Below, piece after piece: positions 37,293-45,700 of a stretch of DNA of 64,000 nucleotides. The stretch comes from Pseudomonas anguilliseptica. Its GTDB lineage: Bacteria; Pseudomonadota; Gammaproteobacteria; Pseudomonadales; Pseudomonadaceae. Position numbers and translations under genes: made by a program. Below the pieces are notes generated by a model, which ran no database searches, had not been told where the DNA came from, and saw nothing but the letters and a program-made list of their open reading frames with translations. The stretch spans positions 1,054,001 to 1,118,000 of the forward strand of contig NZ_FNSC01000001.1 in NCBI RefSeq assembly GCF_900105355.1, read 5' to 3'. The number at the start of each line of letters is the position of its first letter. Position 1 is the stretch's first letter.

Positions 37293-37468
37293 GGCGAACA
37301 ACCTCATCGGCGGTTAGTGGGCTGACGTCATCCTGTCGCGAGGTTTGCTTTGGATAAATATGAAGTGGCCTACGCTGGCATTGCCATTTATCAATGTTTA
37401 AGCGGATGAACGCGCTCGCTGCGCCAGCAGCCGACTAGTCTTGCTAGACCACCAAAGAGAACGGCGCG

Positions 37469-38398
37469 ATGAGCGAGCTGCAGGTCGATGAACGCTTCTG
37501 GCTTGATGCCGACCAAGACAAACGTGACGCCGAAGGGCTCTGCGCCGCCCTGCACCAGCGCGCGCAAAGTGGCGCGCCAATGCGCGGCTTTCAGCTCAAG
37601 TACGCACAGCTGGCCGGCATCGATCTGGTCAACCACCACCAGCGCACGGGCTACGACCTGCGCGATTGCGATCTGTACCGTGCCGACCTGCAGAAAGCCC
37701 ACCTGTTTGGCCTCGACCTGCGCGGCAGTTCGCTGATGAAAGCTGATCTGCGCGGCGCCAACCTACATTGCTGTGACCTGCGCGACTGCAACCTGCTCGG
37801 CGTGCAACTCGACGGCGCGCGCCTGGACAACGTGATCTGGGATCGGCGCCTGCGCCAGGAACGCCAGGGCAGTGCGCACCAGCGCCTCGGCGACACTGAA
37901 GCCGCCCGGCGCTGTTTTGAAGAGGCCGAGGAAACCTACCGCAACCTGCGCCTGCACCTGGAGAAAGCCGGGCTGTTCGAGCAGGCCGGGATATTTTTCC
38001 ACCGCGAAATGGTCATGCGCCGTAGGCAACTGCCGCGCTACGGCGGTAGACGCCTGCTGTCCTGGCTGGTCGACCTGTTCAGCGGCTACGGCGAAAAGCC
38101 GCTGAACGTCGTGCTGTTCTCCATCGCACTGATCGTTTTCTGCGGCCTGCTGTACTTTCTGGTCGGCGTACAACACACCGGGCAAACCCTGGGCCTGGCT
38201 CTGGAACGCGGCTGGCTGGCCAACCTGGATGACCTCGGCGACTGCCTCTACTTCAGCGTGGTGACCTTCACCACTCTCGGCTACGGCGACATCACGCCCC
38301 ACGGCCTGGCCCGCCCGATTGCCGCATTCGAGGCCTTTGCCGGCAGCTTTACCATGGCGCTGTTTGTCGTGGTGTTTGTAAAGAAGATGACCCGCTAG
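37469..38398 (+). CDS. Pentapeptide-repeat two-TM potassium-channel-like protein
   Basis: 309 residues. The N-terminal third (about 38-112) is pentapeptide repeats of the A(D/N)LXX type (DLRGSSLMKADLRGANLHCC). A helical linker with coiled-coil character follows (about 130-190). The C-terminal two-helix pore has TM1 at about 211-233, a pore helix with the selectivity sequence TLGYGD, and TM2 at about 286-305. The signature is that of the Ion_trans_2 K+ channels. Its neighbours do not suggest a function, and the opening signal is unknown. Confidence 0.8.
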   Translation: MSELQVDERFWLDADQDKRDAEGLCAALHQRAQSGAPMRGFQLKYAQLAGIDLVNHHQRTGYDLRDCDLYRADLQKAHLFGLDLRGSSLMKADLRGANLHCCDLRDCNLLGVQLDGARLDNVIWDRRLRQERQGSAHQRLGDTEAARRCFEEAEETYRNLRLHLEKAGLFEQAGIFFHREMVMRRRQLPRYGGRRLLSWLVDLFSGYGEKPLNVVLFSIALIVFCGLLYFLVGVQHTGQTLGLALERGWLANLDDLGDCLYFSVVTFTTLGYGDITPHGLARPIAAFEAFAGSFTMALFVVVFVKKMTR

Positions 38399-38467
38399 GC
38401 GAGTTGCATTGAGGAAAAATCAAGTGATCTACTGGCGCATCGACCATCAGCAATGTTTGGAGCCGGC

Positions 38468-39373
38468 ATGCTCAGCCAGTTACGCGACCTTGACCTGCAG
38501 TTGCTGCGCCTGTTTGCCACCGTGGTGGAGTGCGGCGGTTTCAGTGCCGCGCAAGGCGAGCTGGGGATTGGTCAGTCGACCATCAGCACGCAGATGGCAA
38601 AGTTGGAAACCCGCCTGGGTTTTCGCCTGTGCGAGCGCGGCAAGGGCGGTTTTCGTCTGACGCCCAAAGGCGAGCAAGTGCTGAGCGCCACGCGCAAACT
38701 GTTCAGCGCCATCGACACCTTCAAGGGCGAAGCCCAGGGCATGGCCGACAAACTGTTGGGCGAGCTGCGTATCGGTTTGTCCGAAGGACTGGCAGCCAGC
38801 GTGCTGGAGCAGGTGGCCGAGGCCATTGGCCGCTTTCGCGGACGCAACCAGGCGGTGCAGATCGAGCTGCTCACGGCCATGCCGGCCGAGCTGGAACGGC
38901 GCCTGTTGCAGGGCCAGCTGCACCTGGCCATCGGCTATTTCTCCGGCAACCAGACCGCGCTGGATTATCAACCGCTGTTTCGTGAACGCCAGGTGCTGTT
39001 TTGCGCCAAAGGGCATGCGCTGTTCAGGCGCGCGCAGATCAGCCTGGACGATCTGCAGCAGGCCGACCGGGTGCAGCACCCCTACCGCTTTGTGCAGGTG
39101 CGCGAGCCGTTGCAAAGCTCACCCAGTTCGGCGCAGACCGAGCAACTCGACGGTGCGCTGGCATTTATCCTCTCTGGCCGGCATATCGGCTACCTCCCCG
39201 AACATATCGCCGCGCCCTGGTTGGCCAGCGGTCGCCTGCACGCATTACTGGCCGAGGAGCTGGGTTTTGAGGTGCAGTTTCTCCTGGCCAGCCATCGCGG
39301 CCAGCACCCCAGCGATGCGCAGCGGGCGTTTCGTGAGGATCTGATGCAGGCTTTTGTGACAGCGGAGAGCTAA
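38468..39373 (+). CDS. LysR-family transcriptional regulator
   Basis: 301 residues. The N-terminal winged helix (about 4-62) has LQLLRLFATVVECGGFSAAQGELGIGQSTISTQM as the LysR HTH. The C-terminal periplasmic-binding-like effector domain (about 90-295) has GELRIGLSEG and LQGQLHLAIGYF. The ATG at 38468 has GGAG five bases upstream. Target unknown; it is next to the channel gene, not the speB operon, and its effector cannot be inferred. Confidence 0.85.
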   Translation: MLSQLRDLDLQLLRLFATVVECGGFSAAQGELGIGQSTISTQMAKLETRLGFRLCERGKGGFRLTPKGEQVLSATRKLFSAIDTFKGEAQGMADKLLGELRIGLSEGLAASVLEQVAEAIGRFRGRNQAVQIELLTAMPAELERRLLQGQLHLAIGYFSGNQTALDYQPLFRERQVLFCAKGHALFRRAQISLDDLQQADRVQHPYRFVQVREPLQSSPSSAQTEQLDGALAFILSGRHIGYLPEHIAAPWLASGRLHALLAEELGFEVQFLLASHRGQHPSDAQRAFREDLMQAFVTAES

Positions 39374-39412
39374 AGCGCCAGGCGAGAGGCACACCGCCTG
39401 GCGCGGGACTGC

Positions 39413-39601
39413 TTAGCGCAACTGCGGTGGTTCAGGTGGCCGCTGCCAGTGTGCCGTCAGTTGGTCGATAGCGGCGATGGTGTGGATGATTTCCGCGTGG
39501 AGGGTGGCACCGCGTAACTCAGCCTCATGCGTATCAGGCTCTGCTTCGAGCTGTAGATGCGGATCAAACAGCCCGGCGGTGATCGGTTGCAACAGGTTCA
39601 T
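39413..39601 (-). CDS. Small hypothetical protein (62 aa)
   Basis: Begins MNLLQPITAGLFDPHLQLEAE and continues as an amphipathic, Glu/His-rich helix-like segment ending PPEPPQLR. It has no membrane segment or signal. GGAG lies upstream of the ATG, in a suitable position. A longer in-frame start at 39718 runs into the next region. No family recognised, and it could be a short conserved regulator or noise. Confidence 0.45.
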   Translation of the reverse strand: MNLLQPITAGLFDPHLQLEAEPDTHEAELRGATLHAEIIHTIAAIDQLTAHWQRPPEPPQLR

Positions 39602-39823
39602 GGCTCTCTCCTTGCCGCTCAACAGCGGCGTGACGGGGTCAGGAGGCAGTGCAATGAAGGGGCGAACGCCCTGAAGGTGGTTGTTATTGACCGGCGACAG
39701 AGTGACCGCGCATTCCATTGCGCAGGTTCAGGATTGCCCGGCTTGATGACCAGGGCATGACAGCGCGCCGCCGTTTTACAGTCTACCCGCAGCGGCGCAG
39801 GGTCAAGCGGCACCGCCAGGCGG

Positions 39824-41747
39824 TCAGCCGTGCGTGGCGAGCAAAGGCGGCATCGGGCAATCGAGAATATCCGCCACCGCACGCATCAGTTCAGCTTCGG
39901 CAGTGTTGATCTGGCCGTCATGCTCGATGCAACGCGCCATGGCCTTGAGCAACTGCGGCTTTTGCAACGGCCAGAGCAGGCTCAGGCGCCGCAGCGCTGG
40001 TTCAAGCGCCGATAAATTACTGGCGCTGGCCGGTAGCAGTTGCTCGAGCGGGAACGGCAGCTCACTGCTGGCATGCTTGAACGCGAGCTGCGCGGCTGAC
40101 TCATCCACTCCGCCGGCACGGGCCAGCAATGACAGCACCACGCAGGTTTCATCGGCCAGCTCCGGCAGCTGATAGCGGCTGGTCTGCGCGCGCGCCTTCG
40201 ACGTTGCGCTCGACAATGCGCAGCAGCGTCCACTCCAGCAGAGCAACCCGGCCATCGGCGCGAATCAACAGAGCCAGGTTGGCCTTGAGCGCGGTGAACT
40301 GATAGGCAGCCAGCTGCTTGAGGGCGGGCATGGCCAAGTCCAGCAGCGGCAAACGCATGCCAGGTGCCAGCTGACACAGCGGTTCGCGCAGCTGCTCAAG
40401 CTGCGCGGCAACCTCGGCAGCGATACGCGGCTGCAACAGCTGTAATTGCTGCGTCGCTTGCGCCTCGACTGGATCGAGCAGCAAGCCGTAAAGCAATGCC
40501 TGAGCGCCACTGCAGCAGTGCGCCGCCTCGCTCAGGGCAATATCCAGATGCGCCAGGGTGCTGCGCGCGGCCTGCAGATGGATTGCCAGCGGATCGCCAA
40601 TGGCGCCAATCGCTTCGCTCGCCGAAGCTGCGCTCAAGCCCGCTGCAAAGGCGCTCAGATCATGCATCTCCACAGCTGAATCGCTGGCCACTGTCGCCGG
40701 CGTTACCGCGCTGATTTCTGCCACATGCGGATAACGACCATCCCAGCCCGGCGTAATACGGCGGATGCGCTGATCCAGGGGCGGGTGGGTGGCCAGCATG
40801 CCGTCCAGCGCCTGACGGACGCCGGCGGCAAAGTACATATGGCTGAATTCGGCTGCATGCCCGGCCTGCAGCTGCGAGCCGTACAGGTTGCAGCCAATCT
40901 TCTTTAACGCCCCGGCGATGCTGTCCGGATTGCGGGTGTACTGTACTGCCGAAGCATCGGCGAGAAACTCGCGCTGGCGACTCACGGCAGCCTTGATCAG
41001 GTTGCAAAAAAAGGTCCCGGCATAGCCCAGCACCCACAGCGTAACGCCGATGGCGAGCACAACTGCCACCGAGTTGTCGCGACTGGAGCGGCTACCGCGC
41101 CCGCTGCTGCGCAGCAGAAAACCGCCAATCAGCCCCAGCAGCAGAATGCCGTGCAGCACCGAGACCAGGCGCGTATTGAGGCGCATATCGCCGTGAAAGA
41201 TATGACTGAACTCATGGGCGATCACCCCCTGCAACTCATCGCGACTGAGCTGACAGATCGCCCCTCGGGTAATTCCGATCACCGCATCCTGCGGCGTCAG
41301 GCCGGCGGCAAAGGCGTTGATCCCGGCATCATCAAGCACATACACCGGCGGCACCGAGGTGCCCGAGGCCAACGCCATTTCCTCCACCACATTGAGCAGC
41401 CGGCGCTCTTCGAGGTTCTGCGGCGACAGGTTGATCAAACGCCCACCAAGGCGCTCGGCAATCGCCTGGCCACCACGGCTCAGCTGCAGCTGCTTGTACA
41501 GGCTACCCAGCAGCACCACGCCGATCACCACCAGCGCGACGCAACCCACCAGTGGCCAACTGGGCAATACGCTGTTCGGTGTATCACTGGCCAACCACAG
41601 CGAGCTGTGACTCTGACCAAAGAGCTGCCAGACCAGCCCCAGCACCAGACTGGTCAGAGTGATCAGACTAAGTACCGCCAGCGCCATCAGAATCAGCAGA
41701 CGCCCGCTGTTACGCCGGGCGCGATCCTGTTGCTCGAAGAAATTCAT
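39824..41747 (-). pseudogene. M48-family zinc metalloprotease, single-base frameshift
   Basis: The N-terminal part has two membrane helices (about 16-40, 66-82), and the active site HEFSH lies at residues 178-182 (VIAHEFSHIFHGD). This is the HtpX/M48 pattern; further helices sit at about 205-265. The frame breaks near 40190-40205 in a GC run. After VERNVE one extra G turns GAAGCGCG into GAAGGCGCG, and the rest (ARAQTSRYQLPELADETCVVL to 39824) is in another frame. Corrected length is about 640 residues, with a TerB-like helical C terminus. It follows lemA by 17 bases, as M48 and LemA commonly pair. Confidence 0.85.
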
Positions 41748-41764
41748 CGTGCCGAGCCCTTAAC

Positions 41765-42361
41765 CTAGAACGACACCTTCGGCGCTTCCTGAATCGCCGC
41801 GCTGTCGGCGAACTCCAGCAGGCTGGCATCCTGGGCGTGGCCAAAGCTGGCGGCCAGCAATACCGGCGGGAACCCCTGCTTGTAGGTGTTGTAGGCCATC
41901 ACCGCATCGTTGAAGGCCTGACGGGCAAAGGCCACCTTGTTCTCGGTGCTGCTCAGCTCTTCACTGAGTTGCTGCATATTCGCCGAGGCCTTGAGGTCGG
42001 GATAAGCCTCAAGCGTGACATTCAGGCGACCCAGGGCGCTATTGAGCAACCCTTCCGCCCCACCCAGCTGCGCCATGCTCTGCGCATTACCCGGCTGCGC
42101 CGCAGCGGCCTTGAGCCCGGTCACCGCGTTGTTACGCGCGGCAATCACCGCCTCTAGGGTTTCCCGCTCATGGGCCATATAACCCTTCGCGGTTTCCACC
42201 AGATTGGGGATCAGGTCATAACGGCGCTTGAGCTGCACCTCGATCTGCGCAAAGGCGTTCTGAAAGCGGTTACGCAAGGTCACCAGCTGGTTGTAGATGC
42301 CAATCACGTAAAAGATCAGCGCGGCAACAACCGCCAGGATAATCAGCGTGGAGATGGACAT
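41765..42361 (-). CDS. lemA: LemA family protein
   Basis: 198 residues with one N-terminal membrane helix (LIILAVVAALIFYVIGIYN) and a long helical-bundle body with the LemA signature RNRFQNAFAQIEVQLKRRYDLIPNLVETAKGYM. It is likely a membrane-anchored coiled-coil protein of the cell envelope. Co-occurrence with the M48 protease downstream suggests that LemA acts with the protease in membrane quality control; this is not proven. Confidence 0.9.
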   Translation of the reverse strand: MSISTLIILAVVAALIFYVIGIYNQLVTLRNRFQNAFAQIEVQLKRRYDLIPNLVETAKGYMAHERETLEAVIAARNNAVTGLKAAAAQPGNAQSMAQLGGAEGLLNSALGRLNVTLEAYPDLKASANMQQLSEELSSTENKVAFARQAFNDAVMAYNTYKQGFPPVLLAASFGHAQDASLLEFADSAAIQEAPKVSF

Positions 42362-42521
42362 GAGGGGAAATCCTTATCGCATGCGGGAGAGGAGCAGATG
42401 GTAGCGGAAAAGTGCCGCAACGAATGCTCACCTGCGCACCCTAGCAACACGCCAGAGGCCGCTTTGGCGGTAAAGCCAACTTATGTCGCGTCATGCCGCC
42501 TGGCTATGACGGAAAAACCGC

Positions 42522-42550
42522 TTGGCAAAATAGACCGACCGGTCTATATA
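42522..42550 (+). promoter_or_regulatory. tetR promoter with operator inside the spacer
   Basis: TTGGCA (42522-42527), 17 bases, TATATA (42545-42550). The spacer is largely the near-palindrome TAGACCGACCGGTCTA at 42531-42546, a typical TetR-family operator. A start of transcription seven bases after the -10 falls about two bases before the ATG, so this message is probably leaderless. Confidence 0.7.
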
Positions 42551-42558
42551 TTTAGCCC

Positions 42559-43149
42559 ATGAAAAAGACCTCGACCCGCGACAAGCTGATTCACGCCATG
42601 GCCGACGCCCTGCAACGCAAGGGGCTACACGGCGCTGGTCTGAGTGAGCTGCTGGAAATTGCCGGCGCGCCCAAGGGCAGCCTGTATCACCACTTCCCTG
42701 GCGGTAAAAGCGAGCTGGCAGTGGCGGCGATCGACCATATCAGCCGGCATATCGACAGCCTGTTCAGCCAGCTTTTTACTCAGCAAACCGATCCCCTCAA
42801 GGCGCTGCACAACTGGTTGCAAGGCGCGCTGCTGCAACTGGAGAACAGCCAGTTTGAACGCGGTTGCCCGCTGGCCACCATCGCCCTGGAAAGCGGCCCG
42901 GAAGATGTGGAAATTCGCGCTGCCCTGCAGCGCAGTTTCACCGCTGTGCGCCAGGCGTTGAGTGCGCAACTGCATGCCTACGGCTACCCCTGCGAACAGG
43001 CGGATAACCTCGCCGCGCTGTTTGTCGCGCTGTATGAGGGCGGGCTGCTGCAAGCCCGCGTGGCCGGTAGCAGCGAGCCACTAAAGCGTGCCGCCACTGC
43101 CCTGTTCAACCTGACCCGCGAACAGTTTCCGGGAGGAGTCCGCCCATGA
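42559..43149 (+). CDS. TetR/AcrR-family regulator
   Basis: 196 residues. The N-terminal HTH (about 6-52) has ALQRKGLHGAGLSELLEIAGAPKGSLYHHFP, and the C-terminal ligand domain (about 80-190) has RGCPLATIALE and GGLLQARVAGS, close to the YxaF/LmrA branch. No Shine-Dalgarno precedes the ATG, in keeping with a leaderless mRNA. Autorepression through the palindrome in its promoter is likely. Its stop overlaps the hydrolase start (ATGA), so it controls a downstream hydrolase and thioesterase. Confidence 0.85.
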   Translation: MKKTSTRDKLIHAMADALQRKGLHGAGLSELLEIAGAPKGSLYHHFPGGKSELAVAAIDHISRHIDSLFSQLFTQQTDPLKALHNWLQGALLQLENSQFERGCPLATIALESGPEDVEIRAALQRSFTAVRQALSAQLHAYGYPCEQADNLAALFVALYEGGLLQARVAGSSEPLKRAATALFNLTREQFPGGVRP

Positions 43150-44024
43150 ATACCCCTGCCATTCTTAGCGAGACCGTGCAGTTGCCGGCGCTCGACGGTT
43201 ATCCGCTGACCGCCACCCTGTATCACGCCCCGGAGCCGGTCGCGCAGCTGGTGATTGCCGGCGCCACTGGTGTACCCCAGGGTTTCTACCGACGCTTTGC
43301 CGAGTACGCAGCCCAGCGCGGTTACAGCACCCTGACCCTCGATTACCGCGGTATCGGTCAATCAAAACCGGCCAGCCTGCGCGGCTTCAAGATGGACTAT
43401 CTGGATTGGGCCCATCTCGATCTGGCGGCAGCCGTTGATCAGCACCGTCATCCGCAGCGGCCGCTGTATATGGTTGGCCATTCCTTTGGCGGGCATGCCT
43501 TCGGTCTGCTGCCAAACCATGATCAGGTACAGGGTTTCTACACATTCGGCACCGGGGCCGGCTGGCATGGCTGGATGCCCAAAGCCGAGCAACTGCGCGT
43601 GCTGACCATGTGGCGGCTGATCGGCCCACTGCTGACCCGTTACAAAGGCTACCTGGCCTGGAGCAAGCTGGGCATGGGCGAAGATTTACCGCTGGGCGTG
43701 TACAAGCAGTGGAAACGCTGGTGCAGCTATCCGCGCTACTTCTTCGAAGACCCGCAGATGCCAGGCCTCGCCGAGCGTTTCGCTCAGGTCAGCACGCCGA
43801 TCATTGCCGCTAACGCGCTGGACGACCTGTGGGCCCCGCCCGCCTCGCGCGATGCTTTTATGGCCGCTTACAGCGCCGCGCCCTATCAGGCGCGCACCAT
43901 CGATTCAGCCACCAGCATCGGCGCGATTGGCCATATGGGCTACTTCCGTCCGTCGGCGCAGTCGCTATGGGAGGAAACGCTGAACTGGTTTGCCGAGCTA
44001 CAGACCCAACGCCAGGCTGCCTGA
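43146..44024 (+). CDS. Alpha/beta-hydrolase
   Basis: 292 residues with the alpha/beta fold: nucleophile elbow GHSFGG (S113), acid in NALDDLW (D226 or D227), and base His263 in IGHMGYF. The Gly-Val-Pro oxyanion region (GATGVPQGFY) is near 40-48. No signal peptide, so cytoplasmic. The substrate is unknown. It overlaps tetR by 4 bases and is followed after 28 bases by a thioesterase, suggesting detoxification or degradation of an ester or acyl compound that the regulator senses. Confidence 0.82.
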   Translation: MNTPAILSETVQLPALDGYPLTATLYHAPEPVAQLVIAGATGVPQGFYRRFAEYAAQRGYSTLTLDYRGIGQSKPASLRGFKMDYLDWAHLDLAAAVDQHRHPQRPLYMVGHSFGGHAFGLLPNHDQVQGFYTFGTGAGWHGWMPKAEQLRVLTMWRLIGPLLTRYKGYLAWSKLGMGEDLPLGVYKQWKRWCSYPRYFFEDPQMPGLAERFAQVSTPIIAANALDDLWAPPASRDAFMAAYSAAPYQARTIDSATSIGAIGHMGYFRPSAQSLWEETLNWFAELQTQRQAA

Positions 44025-44052
44025 ACAGCCCCTAGCACAGGAGGTTTCGCTG

Positions 44053-44460
44053 ATGAGCATGGTTCCCGCAGGCTTTAGCCCGCTATTCAGAAGCAGCCCC
44101 TTCCTTGATTTGCTCGGGCCGATCTACAACCAGCGCAGCGCCAAGGGCCTGGTTATTGGTCTGCGTGCCGAGGAGAAACACTGCAATGCGCGCGGCCTGG
44201 TACATGGCGGTGTACTCAGCAGCCTGGCCGATGTGGCCCTGGGCTATAACAGCGCTTTCGCCGAAGAGCCACCAACCCCGCTGGTCACCAGCAGCCTGAC
44301 TATCGATTACGCCGGCACCGCCAAACTCGGCGACTGGATCAGCATCGAAACCGATGTGCAGAAGGTCGGCAAAAGCCTGGCGTTTGCCAATTGCTATTTT
44401 GTCGTCGAGTCGGTGCGTATTGCTCGGGCGAGCGCGGTATTCAGCGTGCTAACGCGATAA
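44053..44460 (+). CDS. PaaI-type hotdog thioesterase
   Basis: 135 residues, single hotdog domain with HCNARGLVHGGVLSSLADVALG, the PaaI/4HBT-like catalytic region, and a second strand LVTSSLTIDYAGTAKLGDWIS. It is likely to hydrolyse acyl-CoA thioesters. AGGAGG at 44039-44044 is 8 bases before the ATG at 44053. It is the last gene of the tetR-hydrolase-thioesterase operon, and it converges on the Rsm-type sRNA that ends at 44569. Confidence 0.88.
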   Translation: MSMVPAGFSPLFRSSPFLDLLGPIYNQRSAKGLVIGLRAEEKHCNARGLVHGGVLSSLADVALGYNSAFAEEPPTPLVTSSLTIDYAGTAKLGDWISIETDVQKVGKSLAFANCYFVVESVRIARASAVFSVLTR

Positions 44461-44568
44461 CTTCGATATATCGAGAAGGGTGGCGGCCATGAAGGCAGGC
44501 CACAAAAACGCCGGGAGCGTTTTTGCGCGCAAGCCCCGGAGGGTGAGGCGCATGGATGCGCTGAGCAC

Positions 44569-44695
44569 AAAAAAGAAAACCCCGCATTGCGGGGCCTTTG
44601 CAGACTGTTTGCTGACATCCTTGATCTGCTTGCCGTCCTGGCAGCTGTCCCACGTATCCTTGTTGCTAAAGTGCGCTTCCTGCGCGACGTCCATG
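44569..44695 (-). ncRNA. Gac/Rsm regulatory sRNA (RsmX/RsmY type)
   Basis: The minus-strand RNA of about 125 nt carries at least six GGA motifs. GCGCAGGAAGCGC displays GGA in a short hairpin loop, as in RsmX/RsmY; others are ATGGACG, CAAGGAT, GGGACAG, CCAGGACGG and CAAGGATG. The 3' end is a strong intrinsic terminator, CCCCGC-AAT-GCGGGG then TTTTCTTTTTT (44594-44569). A GacA box lies about 65 bases upstream of the likely start. Such RNAs sequester RsmA/RsmE and derepress secondary metabolism and biofilm genes. I cannot tell RsmX from RsmY. The 5' end is inferred from a TAATCT -10 at 44707-44702. Confidence 0.82.
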
Positions 44696-44751
44696 GGAAG
44701 CAGATTAGTCGCCGGCCGGTACCCGGCATAGTGGCGATCTGCAGCACGCCG

Positions 44752-44769
44752 TGTAAGCCATAGCCTACA
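44752..44769 (-). promoter_or_regulatory. GacA-box upstream activating sequence
   Basis: On the minus strand TGTAGG-CTATGG-CTTACA, one base off the GacA consensus TGTAAG-N6-CTTACA. Its centre is about 65 bases upstream of the inferred sRNA start, the known spacing for rsm genes. Confidence 0.8.
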
Positions 44770-44892
44770 AAGCACCTTTGCGAGTAAAACCAAGCAAACG
44801 CTCGGCTTTATTTTGTGACGCAGGTCTTGTTAGACTCGATCTTGCCTTACAAAAACAACAGGCCCCGTCAACGGCGGTCATTGGGGCCACAC

Positions 44893-45549
44893 ATGCGCTC
44901 ATTGCTTATTGCCATCGGCTGCCTGACAGCCAGCATCAGCCTACCCACCCTGGCCAACGGGCAGAACCAGCTTTCCGATCCCAAAGCCGCCGTGCAACTG
45001 TTCTGGAGCCAACTTTACGGCCAGGGCGGCAGCACGCTGTACTGCGGTAAAGAGTTCACTGAAGAAAGCGGCCAGCTCAAGGCCAGCCCGATCTACAGCA
45101 GCAAACAACTGAAAAGCGCGCTGCGCTGCGTCACTGACCGCCAGTGCGGGATCATGAATCCGCGCTACGTCTATATGGCCGCCGACCTGCACAACCTTTA
45201 CCCGGCACTAACCCGCGTCGAGCTGGTGCGGCGCAATGCGCAGTTCGGCGATCTGGATGACAGCGTACCGAGCAAGTTCGCCGACATCGGCTGCGACATG
45301 AAAACCAGCTTCCAGCTAGTGGAACCGCGCGATGAGGCCAAGGGCAACGTGGCACGAGCGATCTTCTATATGCATGTCGAGTACGACCTGCCCATCGTCG
45401 GCCAGGTGCAGGTGTACAAGAAGTGGCACCAGATGGACCCGCCGGACGCCGAAGAAAAGGCGCGCAACGACAAGATTGCCGGCCTGCAAGGCACCCGCAA
45501 CCGCTTTATCGACAACCCCGAACTGGCCGAGCAGCAGATCAATAACTGA
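44893..45549 (+). CDS. Endonuclease I-like secreted protein
   Basis: 218 residues with a Sec signal peptide (CLTASISLPTLANG) and Endonuclease I (EndA/NucM) family motifs: STLYCGKEF, the YMAADLHNLYPALTRVE core with the Asn of the metal site, RRNAQFGD, GNVARAIFYMHVEYDLP and MDPPDAEEKARNDK. The canonical active-site W-E-H-V block before the DLHNL motif is not seen; the corresponding region is VTDRQCGIMNPRYVYM. The activity may be altered or a related site used. Start 44893 is chosen for the signal peptide, though its Shine-Dalgarno is weak. Monocistronic, followed by the MITE-like repeat. Confidence 0.72.
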   Translation: MRSLLIAIGCLTASISLPTLANGQNQLSDPKAAVQLFWSQLYGQGGSTLYCGKEFTEESGQLKASPIYSSKQLKSALRCVTDRQCGIMNPRYVYMAADLHNLYPALTRVELVRRNAQFGDLDDSVPSKFADIGCDMKTSFQLVEPRDEAKGNVARAIFYMHVEYDLPIVGQVQVYKKWHQMDPPDAEEKARNDKIAGLQGTRNRFIDNPELAEQQINN

Positions 45550-45563
45550 TCGATTTCATGCAG

Positions 45564-45700
45564 AGCCTGTTTAAGGTCTAGCGAGCTAGAGACATGCAAG
45601 GCAAAAACAGGCGAGGAAGCGGAGTGTACGAGTTGTACATGAGCATTCCGAGCCTGTTTTTAACGCCGCAGGGCCGACGCGCAGCAGGCCTTAACAGGCT
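45564..45700. repeat. MITE-like dispersed repeat, copy 2
   Basis: 137 bp with terminal repeats AGCCTGTTTAAGGTCT and AGGCCTTAACAGGCT (complement AGCCTGTTAAGGCCT). The interior matches copy 1 at 1807-1947. Its right end forms the hutC stop codon with the next base (minus-strand T-AG, 45701-45699). Confidence 0.82.

Noticed and set aside
44449..44793. Short reading frames on both strands of the 44.45-44.8 kb interval
   Set aside because: They run through the sRNA terminator and the GacA box and have no Shine-Dalgarno or conserved sequence.
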